Of a stretch of DNA of 64,000 bases, positions 1-7,926 are shown piece by piece. The notes beneath the pieces were generated by a model that saw only the letters and a program-made list of their open reading frames with translations, had not been told where the DNA came from and did not search any database. The position numbers were made by a program, and so were the translations under genes. This DNA comes from JALYUM01 sp036688685. Lineage in GTDB: Bacteria; Pseudomonadota; Gammaproteobacteria; Burkholderiales; Burkholderiaceae_D. Numbering within the stretch: position 1 is the stretch's first letter; each line of letters begins with the position of its first letter. The DNA lies in contig NZ_JAQQPS010000008.1 in NCBI RefSeq assembly GCF_036688685.1, positions 62,001-126,000 of the forward strand, in the 5' to 3' direction.

Positions 1-613
1 CGCGGAAATGGCTGTCGCGCCAGTGGTGTTCATCTTCGCCGTTGCCGCGCCATTTGTCGGCGATGCCGACGCCGCCGGTGAAGCCGACCTTGCCGTCGAC
101 CACCAGCAGCTTGCGGTGGGTGCGGTTATTCAGGCGCGTCAATTTCCACCAGACTGGCTTGTGGTAACGCTGCACCTGCACGCCGGCCGCGCGCAACTCG
201 TCCAGCGATTTGTTGTCCATTTTTAGGCTGCCGATGAAGTCCAGCATCAGGTGAACCTTGACGCCGGCGCGTGCGCGTTCCATCAGTGCGTCGGTGAATT
301 CGCGGCCGATGGTTTCGGACCAGTAAATATAGGTTTCGAATGTGATGCTTTGCTTCGCAGCGCGGATCGCGCCCAGCATGGCCGGGAAAATCTGGTCGCC
401 ATTGACCAGCAGTTCGACCTTGTTGCCTTCGAGCATAGGCGGCCCCAGCAGCACACTGAGGGAACGGCGAAATTGTGGATCGCTGGCGCTGTACTGGTGC
501 ACCATCTGCGAATCGATTTTCTTTTCTTTGGGGGCGAAATTGAGTGCAACCAGCCCCACGACGAGCGTGACGATGGCGGTGTTAAATATATAGAACAGGG
601 GCGAGCGGCGCAT
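1..613 (-). CDS. Phospholipase D / cardiolipin synthase-like protein (3' part cut by window edge)
   Basis: At least 204 codons are visible, reading leftward out of the window. An N-terminal membrane segment (about residues 6-24) is followed by a PLD domain with the first HKD motif H166-x-K168-x4-D173 (THRKLLVVDGKVGFTGG context). Proteins of this family transfer phosphatidyl groups between phospholipids, typically to make cardiolipin at the inner membrane; other PLD-family nucleases or phospholipases share the motif. The ATG at 613 is the first in-frame start and is preceded by the terminator of the upstream gene, so the gene is probably transcribed on its own. The second HKD motif lies outside the window, so the exact subfamily is open. 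Confidence 0.88.
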   Translation of the reverse strand, partial: MRRSPLFYIFNTAIVTLVVGLVALNFAPKEKKIDSQMVHQYSASDPQFRRSLSVLLGPPMLEGNKVELLVNGDQIFPAMLGAIRAAKQSITFETYIYWSETIGREFTDALMERARAGVKVHLMLDFIGSLKMDNKSLDELRAAGVQVQRYHKPVWWKLTRLNNRTHRKLLVVDGKVGFTGGVGIADKWRGNGEDEHHWRDSHFR

Positions 614-630
614 AGGCGAACATTCCAGGC

Positions 631-664
631 AAAAAAAAGCCAACGCAGTGAAGGGCGTTGGCTT
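631..664 (-). terminator. Rho-independent terminator of the GlsB-type gene
   Basis: A perfect 10-bp stem (637-646 with 655-664, loop 647-654) is followed, on the minus strand, by a run of eight T (plus-strand A at 631-638). It lies directly after the minus-strand gene ending at 687 and before the PLD start at 613, separating the two transcripts. Confidence 0.85.
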
Positions 665-686
665 TTTGGGGTACGGCGAAAATAAA

Positions 687-956
687 TTAACGAGCGCGGC
701 CGCGGCGCAGCAAGTTGACGATAGCTAACAAGATGACAGCGCCCAGGAACGACACCAGCAAAGACGACACGCTGAAGTCATCCGAGTTAATGGTGCCGCT
801 ACCGAACAGCGGCGAGAGCAACCAGCCACCCAGGAACGCACCGATGATGCCGACCACGACGTTCAAAATCATGCCCTGCTCGGCATCCGTTTTCATGACC
901 ATGCTTGCCAGCCAACCCAGGATGCCGCCTACAACGATCCAGATAATAAATAACAT
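687..956 (-). CDS. GlsB/YeaQ/YmgE family stress-response membrane protein
   Basis: 89 aa. Three hydrophobic segments with glycine-rich helices (residues about 2-18, 28-50, 66-83) separated by short polar loops, ending in an Arg-rich tail; this is the usual size and pattern of transglycosylase-associated (GlsB/YeaQ/YmgE) inner-membrane proteins, which are stress-induced in several bacteria but lack a defined biochemical activity. The start at 956 is chosen because an ideal GGAGG lies 7-8 bases upstream; an in-frame extension to 1094 has no ribosome site and is not hydrophobic. It is divergent from the glycine-zipper stress protein at 1259, which fits a stress-responsive promoter region between them. 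Confidence 0.9.
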   Translation of the reverse strand: MLFIIWIVVGGILGWLASMVMKTDAEQGMILNVVVGIIGAFLGGWLLSPLFGSGTINSDDFSVSSLLVSFLGAVILLAIVNLLRRGRAR

Positions 957-1258
957 GGTAAATCCTCCGTAAGTGAAATGTACCCCAATAAACTCTGACG
1001 AATTTCTGTGGCCTTGTTGATAACTGTAGTGATGAGGGACGCCCGGGTCGGTGCGGCAACGAACCTTGGACGAGCAAATCCATTTCTGGTTCATTTGCGT
1101 GACGTTCGCACGAGAAGTGTTCTACTTGGAAACATTCGATGACGGTGCGTCAACGTACAGAAGAGTCGACAGCCAGCGCCTACTGTGGATACCTGATGAC
1201 GGCATACAGCCGTCGTAACGCATGTCAAAACATCGAGACTTCACAAAGGATTAACGCT
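957..1258. other. Divergent intergenic region (302 bp)
   Basis: It holds the promoters of two divergent stress-type genes. I see the ribosome site of the minus-strand gene (GGAGG near 964-968), the AAAGGA site of the plus-strand gene (1245-1250) and a small perfect hairpin in the latter's presumed leader (GACGGC 1198-1203, loop 1204-1208, GCCGTC 1209-1214). No convincing sigma70 or ECF promoter could be fixed by eye. Confidence 0.5.
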
Positions 1259-2548
1259 ATGAGCAACTACGACACCAATCACCAGAATTCCCGCATGGTC
1301 ACCGGCTTGTTCAACGATCGCGACAGCGCAGAGCGCGCCTATAACGCCATTTCTACGCGCGGCTACAGCCGTGACGATGTCACCCTGATGATGTCGGACG
1401 ACACCCGCAAGACCCATTTTTCCGATACCGATTCCGAGCTGGGCTCGAAAGCGGCTGAAGGCGCCGGTGTCGGCGCTGGTATCGGCGGCACCATTGGCGC
1501 CGTGCTGGCGGGCATTGCTGCCGTCGGCACCACGCTGGTCCTGCCCGGCGTCGGCCTGGTCATCGCCGGTCCGATCGCCGCGGCGCTGGCTGGCGCTGGC
1601 GCCGGTGGCCTCACGGGCGGTCTGATCGGTGCACTGATTGGCGCCGGTATCCCGGAAGAGCGCGCAGCACACTATGAAGAGTCGCTCAAGAACGGCGGCA
1701 TCCTGATGGGCGTGACGCCACGTTCGGAAGAAGATGCGACCCACATCGAGCGCTCGCTCACTGAAAACAATGGCCAGCACGTGATCGGTACGGGCCTGGG
1801 CGCCACTGCCGGCGCTTTGACCGGCGCGTCGATTGGTGCCGTGGCCGGCCCGGTGGGTATGGCGGCCGGTGCTGCCATCGGCGGCATCGCCGGTGGCCTG
1901 GCCGGCAAGGGCGCAGCCGAAGTCGTGAACCCGAAATCGGGTGACGATCTGGGCGAACATTACCTGGCCAAAGGCGTGGGCGCCGGCGGCGGCGCAGCAG
2001 CAGGCGCGGCGATTGGCGCGGTGGGCGGCCCGATCGGCATGGCTGCCGGCGCGGCTATTGGCGGCATCGCGGGCGGCATTGCCGGCCGGGGCGCAGGTGA
2101 AGTAGCGAACCCGCATGGTGCAGACCGGCTGGGCGAACACAACCTGGCTGAAGGCGTGGGCGCCAGCGGCGGCGCGGTTGCCGGTGCGGCAGTTGGCGCA
2201 GTCGGTGGCCCGATCGGCATGGCAGCTGGTGCGGCAATTGGCGCACTGGCCGGCGGCGCAGCCGGGCACGGCATTGCACGCGTGGTCAATCCACAAGCGG
2301 AGGATGCTTACTGGCGCGATGCGTACACCACGTCGTCGTACTACACCCCAGGTTACACCTACGACGATTACGCACCAGCCTACATGCTGGGTTACACCGG
2401 CGCCAGCAAATATCCAGGCAGCTACGATACGTCTGAGTCGTACCTGGCCAACGAGTGGGATACCGTCAAGGGCGAGTCGCGCCTGACGTGGCAGCAAGCC
2501 AGATCGGCTTCGCGCGCGGCCTGGGACAAGGTCGACCGCAAGATGTAA
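1259..2548 (+). CDS. General stress protein 17M-like (YflT) domain protein with tandem glycine-zipper repeats
   Basis: 429 aa from the ATG at 1259, which has AAAGGA 8 bases upstream; the in-frame extension to 1139 lacks a ribosome site. Residues about 13-60 match the YflT/GSP17M-like domain seen in bacterial stress proteins. A Gly/Ala-rich hydrophobic stretch follows, then three near-identical blocks of about 50-55 aa, each a glycine zipper ending in a short polar linker (VVNPKSGDDLGEH, VANPHGADRLGEH, VVNPQAED). The C-terminus is Tyr-rich and then charged. Glycine zippers form tightly packed membrane helices, so membrane insertion is likely, but no function is known to me. The repeats look like internal duplications. 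It is followed by a bidirectional terminator. Confidence 0.85.
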   Translation: MSNYDTNHQNSRMVTGLFNDRDSAERAYNAISTRGYSRDDVTLMMSDDTRKTHFSDTDSELGSKAAEGAGVGAGIGGTIGAVLAGIAAVGTTLVLPGVGLVIAGPIAAALAGAGAGGLTGGLIGALIGAGIPEERAAHYEESLKNGGILMGVTPRSEEDATHIERSLTENNGQHVIGTGLGATAGALTGASIGAVAGPVGMAAGAAIGGIAGGLAGKGAAEVVNPKSGDDLGEHYLAKGVGAGGGAAAGAAIGAVGGPIGMAAGAAIGGIAGGIAGRGAGEVANPHGADRLGEHNLAEGVGASGGAVAGAAVGAVGGPIGMAAGAAIGALAGGAAGHGIARVVNPQAEDAYWRDAYTTSSYYTPGYTYDDYAPAYMLGYTGASKYPGSYDTSESYLANEWDTVKGESRLTWQQARSASRAAWDKVDRKM

Positions 2549-2562
2549 TCCGCTTGCGCAAT

Positions 2563-2602
2563 CGAAAAAGCCCCACGACCTCGCGGTCGTGGGGCTTTTT
2601 TA
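2563..2602. terminator. Bidirectional rho-independent terminator
   Basis: A 13-bp perfect stem (2568-2580 with 2585-2597, loop TCGC) has a T run on the plus-strand side and an A run before it, so it can stop transcription from both the glycine-zipper gene (plus) and the convergent yceI-like gene (minus). Confidence 0.9.
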
Positions 2603-2616
2603 ATGTAGGCTACTAA

Positions 2617-3195
2617 TTAGTTTGCTTTGATCGCTTCGACTTCGATCAGCAACTTCACTTCCGGCAAGAACTTCGGCAAGCCGTAGCTGATGCCGAAATC
2701 GCCGCGGTTGAACATGCCGGTCACGTCCGCGCCGCAGGCTTCCTTCTTGAACATCGGGTGCTCGATGCACTTGAAGCGGTTGATCGTCAGGGTCAGTGGC
2801 TTGGTCACGCCGTGCAGCGTGAAGTCGCCTTCGGCCGTGGCTGGCACGTCGCCGTTGAACGTGATTTTTTTCGATTTGAAGGTCGCGGTTGGGAATTTGG
2901 CGACGTCGAACATGTCAGCGCCCTTGGCGTGATCGTTCAGCTTGGCATTGCCGAAATCGAGGGTCGACGTATCGACGGTGATGTCCACTTCGCCGGTTTT
3001 GGCGGCGCGGTCGAGCGTGATGGTGCCGCTGGTTTTGAGGAATTTACCGCGCAGGATCGACAGGCCGCCCATGTGGTCGGCCTCGAAGCTTGGATAGGTG
3101 TGGTTCGGCTCGATGTTGTAGGTCACTGGCGCAGCAGAAGCAAACGATGCGCTGGCTGCGGCGATCAGGGCCAGGCTCAATTTTTTCAATGTCAT
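2617..3195 (-). CDS. YceI family periplasmic lipid-binding protein
   Basis: 192 aa. Residues 1-22 form a Sec signal peptide ending in ASA; the mature part begins with the YceI signature (YNIEPNHTYPSFEADHMGG, then a KFLKTSGTITLDR strand) and keeps the typical eight-strand lipocalin-like barrel pattern. A Cys pair (in CIEHPMFKKEACGADVTG) is retained as in polyisoprenoid-binding relatives. Family members bind isoprenoid or quinone-like lipids in the periplasm; the physiological ligand is usually unknown. The start at 3195 has AGGGAAAACAAG upstream and begins a canonical MTLKK signal peptide. It is convergent with the upstream plus-strand gene. Confidence 0.9.
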   Translation of the reverse strand: MTLKKLSLALIAAASASFASAAPVTYNIEPNHTYPSFEADHMGGLSILRGKFLKTSGTITLDRAAKTGEVDITVDTSTLDFGNAKLNDHAKGADMFDVAKFPTATFKSKKITFNGDVPATAEGDFTLHGVTKPLTLTINRFKCIEHPMFKKEACGADVTGMFNRGDFGISYGLPKFLPEVKLLIEVEAIKAN

Positions 3196-3249
3196 CTTGT
3201 TTTCCCTCGTGGTGGTAGTGAAATGAGAAGGTAGCACGAAATAGCGATA

Positions 3250-4629
3250 TTAAATCGTCGCCGCCAGCTTCGCCGCCAGCCCGATGTAGTTGGCCGGCGT
3301 CATCGCCAACAGCAAATCCTTGGCATCTTGCGGAATGGCCAGCGTCAGGATGAATTCGCGCAGGGCGTCTTTCGAAATGCCCTTGCCGCGCGTGAGTTCC
3401 TTCAACTGTTCATATGGGTTGGCGATGCCATACCGGCGCATCACGGTTTGTACCGGCTCGGCCAGCACTTCCCAGTTCGCATCGAGGTCCTGGGCCAGGC
3501 GCGCCGCATTCACTTCCAGCTTGTTCAGGCCGCGCAGGCAGCTGTCATACGCCAGCAGCGTGTAGCCGAAACCGACGCCGATGTTGCGCAGCACGGTCGA
3601 ATCGGTCAGGTCGCGCTGCATGCGCGATACCGGCAATTTTTCCGCCATGTGCTTCAGGATTGCATTGGCCATGCCCAGATTGCCTTCGGAGTTTTCGAAG
3701 TCGATCGGGTTGACTTTATGCGGCATGGTCGACGAGCCGATTTCGCCGGCTTTCAGGCGCTGCTTGAAATAACCGAGCGAAACATAGGTCCAGATATCGC
3801 GGTTCAGGTCGAGCAAAATGGTATTTGCGCGGGCAAAGGCGTCGAACAGCTCGGCCATGTAGTCGTGCGGCTCGATCTGAATGGTGTACGGATTGAACAC
3901 CAGGCCCAGGCGATCTTCGATGACGGCTTTGGAAAACGCCGCCCAGTCGACATCCGGATACGCCGACAGGTGGGCGTTGTAATTGCCGACCGCGCCATTC
4001 ATTTTGGCGAGCATCTCGACCGCTTCGATGCGGCCGGCCGCGCGCTGCAGGCGCGCCACGACGTTGGCGAATTCCTTGCCGAGCGTGGTCGGGCTGGCGG
4101 TCTGGCCGTGCGTGCGCGAGAGCATCGGCAGGTCGGCGTTGGTATGGGCAATCTCGGTCAGCTTGGCGATGACGGCATACAGCGTCGGCAGCATGACGGT
4201 GTCGCGCGCGGCTTTGAGCATCATGCCGTGGGAGGTGTTGTTGATGTCTTCCGAGGTGCAGCCGAAGTGAATGAATTCGCTGGCGGCCACCAGCTCCGGC
4301 ACGTCCTTGACCTGCTCCTTGAGCCAGTACTCGACCGCTTTCACGTCGTGGTTCGTGACCGCTTCGATTTCCTTGATGCGGGCAGCGTCAAGCGCCGTGA
4401 AGTCGTTCGCCATGCGCTCGAGGTAAGCATTCGCTTCGGCGGAGAATGGCTTGATCTCCGGCAGGCCCGCTTCCGACAGCGCCTGCAGCCAGGAAATTTC
4501 GACTTTCACGCGGTGGTGCATGAAGCCCGCTTCGGACAGGATAGGACGCAGCTTGTCGGTTTTGGACGCATAGCGGCCGTCCAGTGGGGACAGGGCCGAC
4601 AGGGTAAAGGAGGGGGCGGTGGCGGTCAT
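3250..4629 (-). CDS. purB: Adenylosuccinate lyase
   Basis: 459 aa, close to the usual PurB length. It cleaves SAICAR to AICAR and adenylosuccinate to AMP, both releasing fumarate, in purine synthesis. The family signature GSSTMPHKVNPIDFEN is present in the central helical domain, along with the TSEDINNTSHG segment and the THGQTASPTTLG segment carrying the catalytic His. The ATG at 4629 gives the family N-terminus (LSALSPLDGRY); a longer in-frame reading to 4755 has no family match. The stop is 54 bp from the start of the yceI-like gene. No neighbouring purine gene is present, so it appears to be a single-gene unit. Confidence 0.96.
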   Translation of the reverse strand: MTATAPSFTLSALSPLDGRYASKTDKLRPILSEAGFMHHRVKVEISWLQALSEAGLPEIKPFSAEANAYLERMANDFTALDAARIKEIEAVTNHDVKAVEYWLKEQVKDVPELVAASEFIHFGCTSEDINNTSHGMMLKAARDTVMLPTLYAVIAKLTEIAHTNADLPMLSRTHGQTASPTTLGKEFANVVARLQRAAGRIEAVEMLAKMNGAVGNYNAHLSAYPDVDWAAFSKAVIEDRLGLVFNPYTIQIEPHDYMAELFDAFARANTILLDLNRDIWTYVSLGYFKQRLKAGEIGSSTMPHKVNPIDFENSEGNLGMANAILKHMAEKLPVSRMQRDLTDSTVLRNIGVGFGYTLLAYDSCLRGLNKLEVNAARLAQDLDANWEVLAEPVQTVMRRYGIANPYEQLKELTRGKGISKDALREFILTLAIPQDAKDLLLAMTPANYIGLAAKLAATI

Positions 4630-4778
4630 GGCGGGGCGCTTGGTGAAAAGACGCGATTTTACCACCCCCGCCAAGTGTTGCAGCGCCGGCATATAGCTGT
4701 CGCATACAGCGCCCGGGGGCCGACTTTCGCCGCAGACCCGATGATATACTGGCATCCAATCCTGCCACCTGAGCGCTT

Positions 4779-5393
4779 ATGAAACTGATCGGTTCCCTGA
4801 CAAGCCCCTTTGTCCGCAAAGTGCGGATCGTGATGGCTGAAAAAAAGCTCGATTATGTCTTCGAGCTCGACAATGTCTGGGGCGCTGACAGCAAGGTCGG
4901 CCTGGCCAACCCGCTGGGCCAGGTGCCGTGCCTGGTGATGGAAGACGGCGGCGTGATGTACGACTCGCGCGTCATTGCCGAGTATCTCGACACGCTCACG
5001 CCGGTCTGCAAACTGTTTCCCCCGAACAGCCGCGACCGCGCCGCCGTGAAGGTCTGGGAAGCGCTGGCCGACGGCGTGCTCGATGCCGCCGTACTGGTGC
5101 GACTGGAAACAACCCTGCGCCCGCCAGAACAGCAAAGCGCGCCCTGGATCGCGCGCCAGCTGGGCAAGGTGCACGCGGGTCTGGGGGTGATGGCCGCCGA
5201 TCTCGGCGAGCAGCCGTTCTGCATGGGCATCCACTACACGCTGGCCGACGTTGCCGTGGGCGGCGCGCTGGGATGGCTGGCGTTCCGCTTCCCCGACATC
5301 GACTGGCGCAGCGATTACCCGAACCTGGCGCGCCTGTCCGATAAATTGTCCGAACGCGCCTCGTTCAAGGACACCGTTCCGCGCGAGGCATGA
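4779..5393 (+). CDS. Glutathione S-transferase family protein
   Basis: 204 aa, standard soluble GST length. The N-terminal thioredoxin-like half starts MKLIGSLTSPFVRKVRIVM, with Ser in the place of the catalytic residue, has the cis-Pro element (GQVPCLVMEDG) and the glutathione-binding DSRVIAEYL. The C-terminal half is all-helical with the N-capping-box-like sequence (YTLADVAVGGALGWL). It probably conjugates glutathione to electrophiles; the substrate is unknown. Its stop overlaps the ATG of the following sugar kinase (ATGA), so the two are translationally coupled. Confidence 0.92.
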   Translation: MKLIGSLTSPFVRKVRIVMAEKKLDYVFELDNVWGADSKVGLANPLGQVPCLVMEDGGVMYDSRVIAEYLDTLTPVCKLFPPNSRDRAAVKVWEALADGVLDAAVLVRLETTLRPPEQQSAPWIARQLGKVHAGLGVMAADLGEQPFCMGIHYTLADVAVGGALGWLAFRFPDIDWRSDYPNLARLSDKLSERASFKDTVPREA

Positions 5394-6316
5394 TGCGCAC
5401 CACCGTCATCATCGGTGAAGCCCTGGTCGACGACTTCGGCACCGAGCAAATCGTCGGCGGCGCACCGTTCAACGTCGCACGCAACCTTGCCGCCTTCATG
5501 GCGCCGCAGCTGATGGTCACGCGCATCGGCGACGACCGCAACGGCGCCGTGGTACGCGCCGAATTCGAGCGTTTTGCGATGTCGAGCGCCGGCTTGCAGC
5601 AGGACGCGATGGAAGAAACCGGCCGCGTCGTGGTCGAGCGCGCGCCCGGCGGGCACCGTTTTGTGATTGTGCCGAATCAGGCCTACGACTTCATTGCCAC
5701 GCCCGAGGCGCTGGCGGCGGTGGCGGCGGTCGAGGTGGGCGCCGTGTATTTCGGCACGCTGGCACAGCGCTCGGAACGTTCGCGCGCGACGCTGTTTGCC
5801 GTGCTCGAGGCGACCGACGCCACCCGCTATCTCGATCTGAATTTGCGCGGCAACCAGGTCGACGAGCAGTGCGTGACCCGGTCGCTGCGTGCGGCCAACA
5901 TCGTCAAGGTCAACGAGGAAGAGTTGCAGGCCTTGTTCCAGTGGTATTTCCAGATCAAGCCGACCGACCCGGCGCTCACCGCCGATGAAGTACGGGCCTC
6001 GTGCCGCGCGCTGATGCAGATGTTCGCGCTGGACGCGCTGATCGTCACGCTGGGTCACCGCGGCTCGGTGTATTTCGGCCGCGACCTGGAACAACCCATT
6101 GTGCACCGCGACAATCCGGCGCCGCCGTTCGTCATCGACACGGTCGGCGCGGGCGATGCGTTCTCGGCCATCTTCCTGCTGGGCCGCATGCGTGGCTGGC
6201 CGCTGGAAACGACGCTCGCGCGCGCGAACGAATTCGCCGGTGCGATCTGTGCGATTCCGGGTGCGATTCCGCAGGATATGGGGTTTTACGACAAGTGGAT
6301 GACGCGCTGGCGTTGA
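5390..6316 (+). CDS. PfkB-family carbohydrate kinase (fructokinase-like)
   Basis: 308 aa. It has the ribokinase/PfkB fold: N-terminal IIGEALVDDF and the GGAPFNVARNLAAF sugar-binding stretch, and the C-terminal PfkB signature DTVGAGDAFSAIFLLG whose Asp is the catalytic base, followed by the ATP-site ANEFAGAICAIPGAIP. It phosphorylates a sugar or sugar-like alcohol with ATP; fructose is the most likely substrate from resemblance to fructokinases, but this is inference. It overlaps the GST stop by 4 bp. No sugar transporter or other sugar gene is adjacent. It ends next to a REP-like pair. Confidence 0.88.
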   Translation: MMRTTVIIGEALVDDFGTEQIVGGAPFNVARNLAAFMAPQLMVTRIGDDRNGAVVRAEFERFAMSSAGLQQDAMEETGRVVVERAPGGHRFVIVPNQAYDFIATPEALAAVAAVEVGAVYFGTLAQRSERSRATLFAVLEATDATRYLDLNLRGNQVDEQCVTRSLRAANIVKVNEEELQALFQWYFQIKPTDPALTADEVRASCRALMQMFALDALIVTLGHRGSVYFGRDLEQPIVHRDNPAPPFVIDTVGAGDAFSAIFLLGRMRGWPLETTLARANEFAGAICAIPGAIPQDMGFYDKWMTRWR

Positions 6317-6330
6317 GCACGCACCGCTAC

Positions 6331-6422
6331 AGCCGTCACCCCCGCGAAGGCGGGGGCCCATACTGACTATTCGACTTCGGAACCTCAGCATAGGCTCCGG
6401 CTTTCGCCGGAGTGACGGTTTC
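6331..6422. repeat. REP-like palindrome pair (locus 1)
   Basis: Two palindromic units in opposite orientation: a GTCACCCCCGCG hairpin with GCGGGGG and a GGCCCATA end on the left, and on the right the inverse copy ending in GGAGTGACGG. It sits between the convergent 3' ends of the sugar kinase and bfr. The same core recurs at four other intergenic sites of the window. Confidence 0.85.
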
Positions 6423-6434
6423 TAAGGCCGGTAG

Positions 6435-6905
6435 TTACGTTTCCAGCTGGCTCTGCAGGTAGTTCTGGATACCGATCTTGGTGATGATGTCGAGCTGCGT
6501 TTCCAGCCAGTCGATATGCTCTTCGGTGTCTTCCAGGATCATCAGGAACAGGTCGCGCGAGACGTAATCGGCCGCGATTTCCGAGGCGGCGATGCCTTCC
6601 TTGACGGTCACTTGCGCGGCGCGTTCCAGTTTCAGGTCGCATTCCAGCATTTCCTGGGTCGATTCACCGATCAGCAGCTTGTGCAGCGCTTGCAGGTTCG
6701 GCAAGCCGTCGAGCATCAGGATGCGGTCGATCAGCTTGTCGGCGTGCTTCATTTCCCCAATGGATTCTTCGTATTCCTTCTTGCCCAGCTTGGCGAAGCC
6801 CCAGTGCTGGTACATCCGGGCATGCAGAAAATACTGGTTGACTGCAGTCAGCTCGTTGGTCAACTGCGCGTTGAGCAAACGGATGATGTTTGGATCGCCT
6901 TTCAT
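6435..6905 (-). CDS. bfr: Bacterioferritin
   Basis: 156 aa, normal length. Starts MKGDPNIIRLLN, a family-typical N-terminus. Bacterioferritin forms a 24-mer shell that oxidises Fe2+ and stores the mineral, with haem between subunits. Ferroxidase ligands E18, E51, H54, E94 and H130 and the haem ligand M52 are present; the position equal to E. coli E127 reads Thr (EDTEEHIDWLE), see findings. The start at 6905 has GGCAAG upstream and matches the family; in-frame upstream codons do not. The gene is separated from bfd by a DUF2141 gene but belongs to the same iron block. Confidence 0.95.
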   Translation of the reverse strand: MKGDPNIIRLLNAQLTNELTAVNQYFLHARMYQHWGFAKLGKKEYEESIGEMKHADKLIDRILMLDGLPNLQALHKLLIGESTQEMLECDLKLERAAQVTVKEGIAASEIAADYVSRDLFLMILEDTEEHIDWLETQLDIITKIGIQNYLQSQLET

Positions 6906-7023
6906 GACTTGCCTTGTTCTGTGTTTGGGGATAGGCCCATGATAACAAAATGGGTGCGGCGAATGGGAGGAATTGTCCGATCCGCCGTAAGATGACGCTT
7001 CATCCATCTCATCCGGACCCAAC

Positions 7024-7437
7024 ATGAAAAAACTGCTCATCATTGCATCGCTGGCCCTGTCTGCCAGTGCATCGGCTGCGGCCGCCACGGTCCAGGTCAA
7101 AATCGACGGTGTGCGCAACGACAAGGGCGTCGTGCAAGTGGCCTTGTGCGACGAAGCGACTTATCCGAAAGATTGTCGCCTGACCGCTTCCGCGCCTGCC
7201 AAAACCGGTTCAGTGACCGTCGACGTGCCCAACGTGCCTGCCGGAACCTGGGCCGCCTTGGCCTACCACGACGAAAACAGCGATAAAAAGCTCGATACGA
7301 ACTTCGTCGGCATACCCAAGGAGGGTTACGGCTTTTCGAATGGCGCCAAGGGCACGTTCGGGCCGCCCAAGTTCAAGGACACCGCCATCACGGTGGGTGA
7401 GGGCGCAAGTACGGCCACGATCACGTTGAAATATTAA
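7024..7437 (+). CDS. DUF2141 family periplasmic protein
   Basis: 137 aa. Sec signal peptide at residues 1-22 (cleavage near SASAAAA). The mature domain has the DUF2141 pattern: VQVKIDGVRNDKGVVQVALC, a Cys pair in the first strands, AALAYHDENSDKKLDTNF and IPKEGYGFSNGAKGTFGPP. The fold is predicted beta-sandwich and the function is unknown; members are common as single secreted proteins in proteobacteria. It lies between bfr and bfd but is divergent from bfr and convergent with bfd, so co-regulation with iron storage is only a possibility. Confidence 0.88.
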   Translation: MKKLLIIASLALSASASAAAATVQVKIDGVRNDKGVVQVALCDEATYPKDCRLTASAPAKTGSVTVDVPNVPAGTWAALAYHDENSDKKLDTNFVGIPKEGYGFSNGAKGTFGPPKFKDTAITVGEGASTATITLKY

Positions 7438-7455
7438 TTAGTGAGGAATGCAGTG

Positions 7456-7475
7456 CGGCGCGAGAATTCGCGCCG
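7456..7475. terminator. Hairpin between convergent genes (possible terminator)
   Basis: A perfect 8-bp GC-rich stem CGGCGCGA/TTCGCGCC-G with a GAAT loop, placed between the DUF2141 stop and the bfd stop. There is no T run on either side, so it is at best a weak or factor-assisted terminator. Confidence 0.4.
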
Positions 7476-7497
7476 ACCGGTAACTTGCAGAGGATTG

Positions 7498-7704
7498 TTA
7501 CGCAGCCTGGCGTTGGAAGCGCAGTTCGGTAGCGTTGAGAGTGCTCAAGTGCTCGTCGAGCACTTCACGGGCGTAGTCGATGCACTTGCCGCAGCAGGTG
7601 CCGACGCCCAATTGTTCATGCAGTTCCGCCATGGACGAGATGCCAAGCTCCACTGCCTGGCGGATTTCGCGGTCGGAGATGTTGTTGCAGACGCAGACGA
7701 TCAT
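7498..7704 (-). CDS. bfd: Bacterioferritin-associated ferredoxin ([2Fe-2S])
   Basis: 68 aa. It carries the four-Cys BFD pattern C-x-C (CVCN) ... C-C-G-K-C (TCCGKCIDYA), the arrangement that binds one [2Fe-2S] cluster. In well-studied systems Bfd reduces the bacterioferritin haem to release stored iron under iron starvation. The ATG at 7704 gives the typical MIVCVCN start. A strong Fur box lies 31 bp upstream, so it is expected to be iron-repressed, in step with the divergent feoAB genes. Confidence 0.94.
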   Translation of the reverse strand: MIVCVCNNISDREIRQAVELGISSMAELHEQLGVGTCCGKCIDYAREVLDEHLSTLNATELRFQRQAA

Positions 7705-7734
7705 CGTATTTCCTTGCCATTCAATCACTATGAG

Positions 7735-7749
7735 TGAGAATCATTCTCA
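7735..7749. promoter_or_regulatory. Fur box upstream of bfd
   Basis: TGAGAATCATTCTCA matches the 7-1-7 Fur consensus TGATAATNATTATCA at 12 of 14 defined positions and is itself a perfect inverted repeat. It lies between the divergent bfd and feoA genes, nearer bfd. Confidence 0.82.
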
Positions 7750-7847
7750 TTACGTTTCGTATTGTGCCTCCACTTTTGACGCTTTGCAAGCGGTTTACGC
7801 GCCGTACGGCAGGTCAGCATTGGGCGCGTTTGCGCGATGCCAAAAAC

Positions 7848-7866
7848 GCAAATAGAAATTATTCGC
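7848..7866. promoter_or_regulatory. Second, weaker Fur-like site upstream of feoA
   Basis: An AT-rich imperfect dyad (reverse strand TGCGAATAATTTCTA core) matches about 9 of 14 Fur positions. It is 60-80 bp upstream of the feoA ATG, the usual place for a Fur operator in a ferrous iron operon. Confidence 0.55.
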
Positions 7867-7926
7867 ATTTAGGTTTATGATGTGTCATCCGTGTCCCAAC
7901 AGTGCTCCACTGTTCAAGAAGACTCT

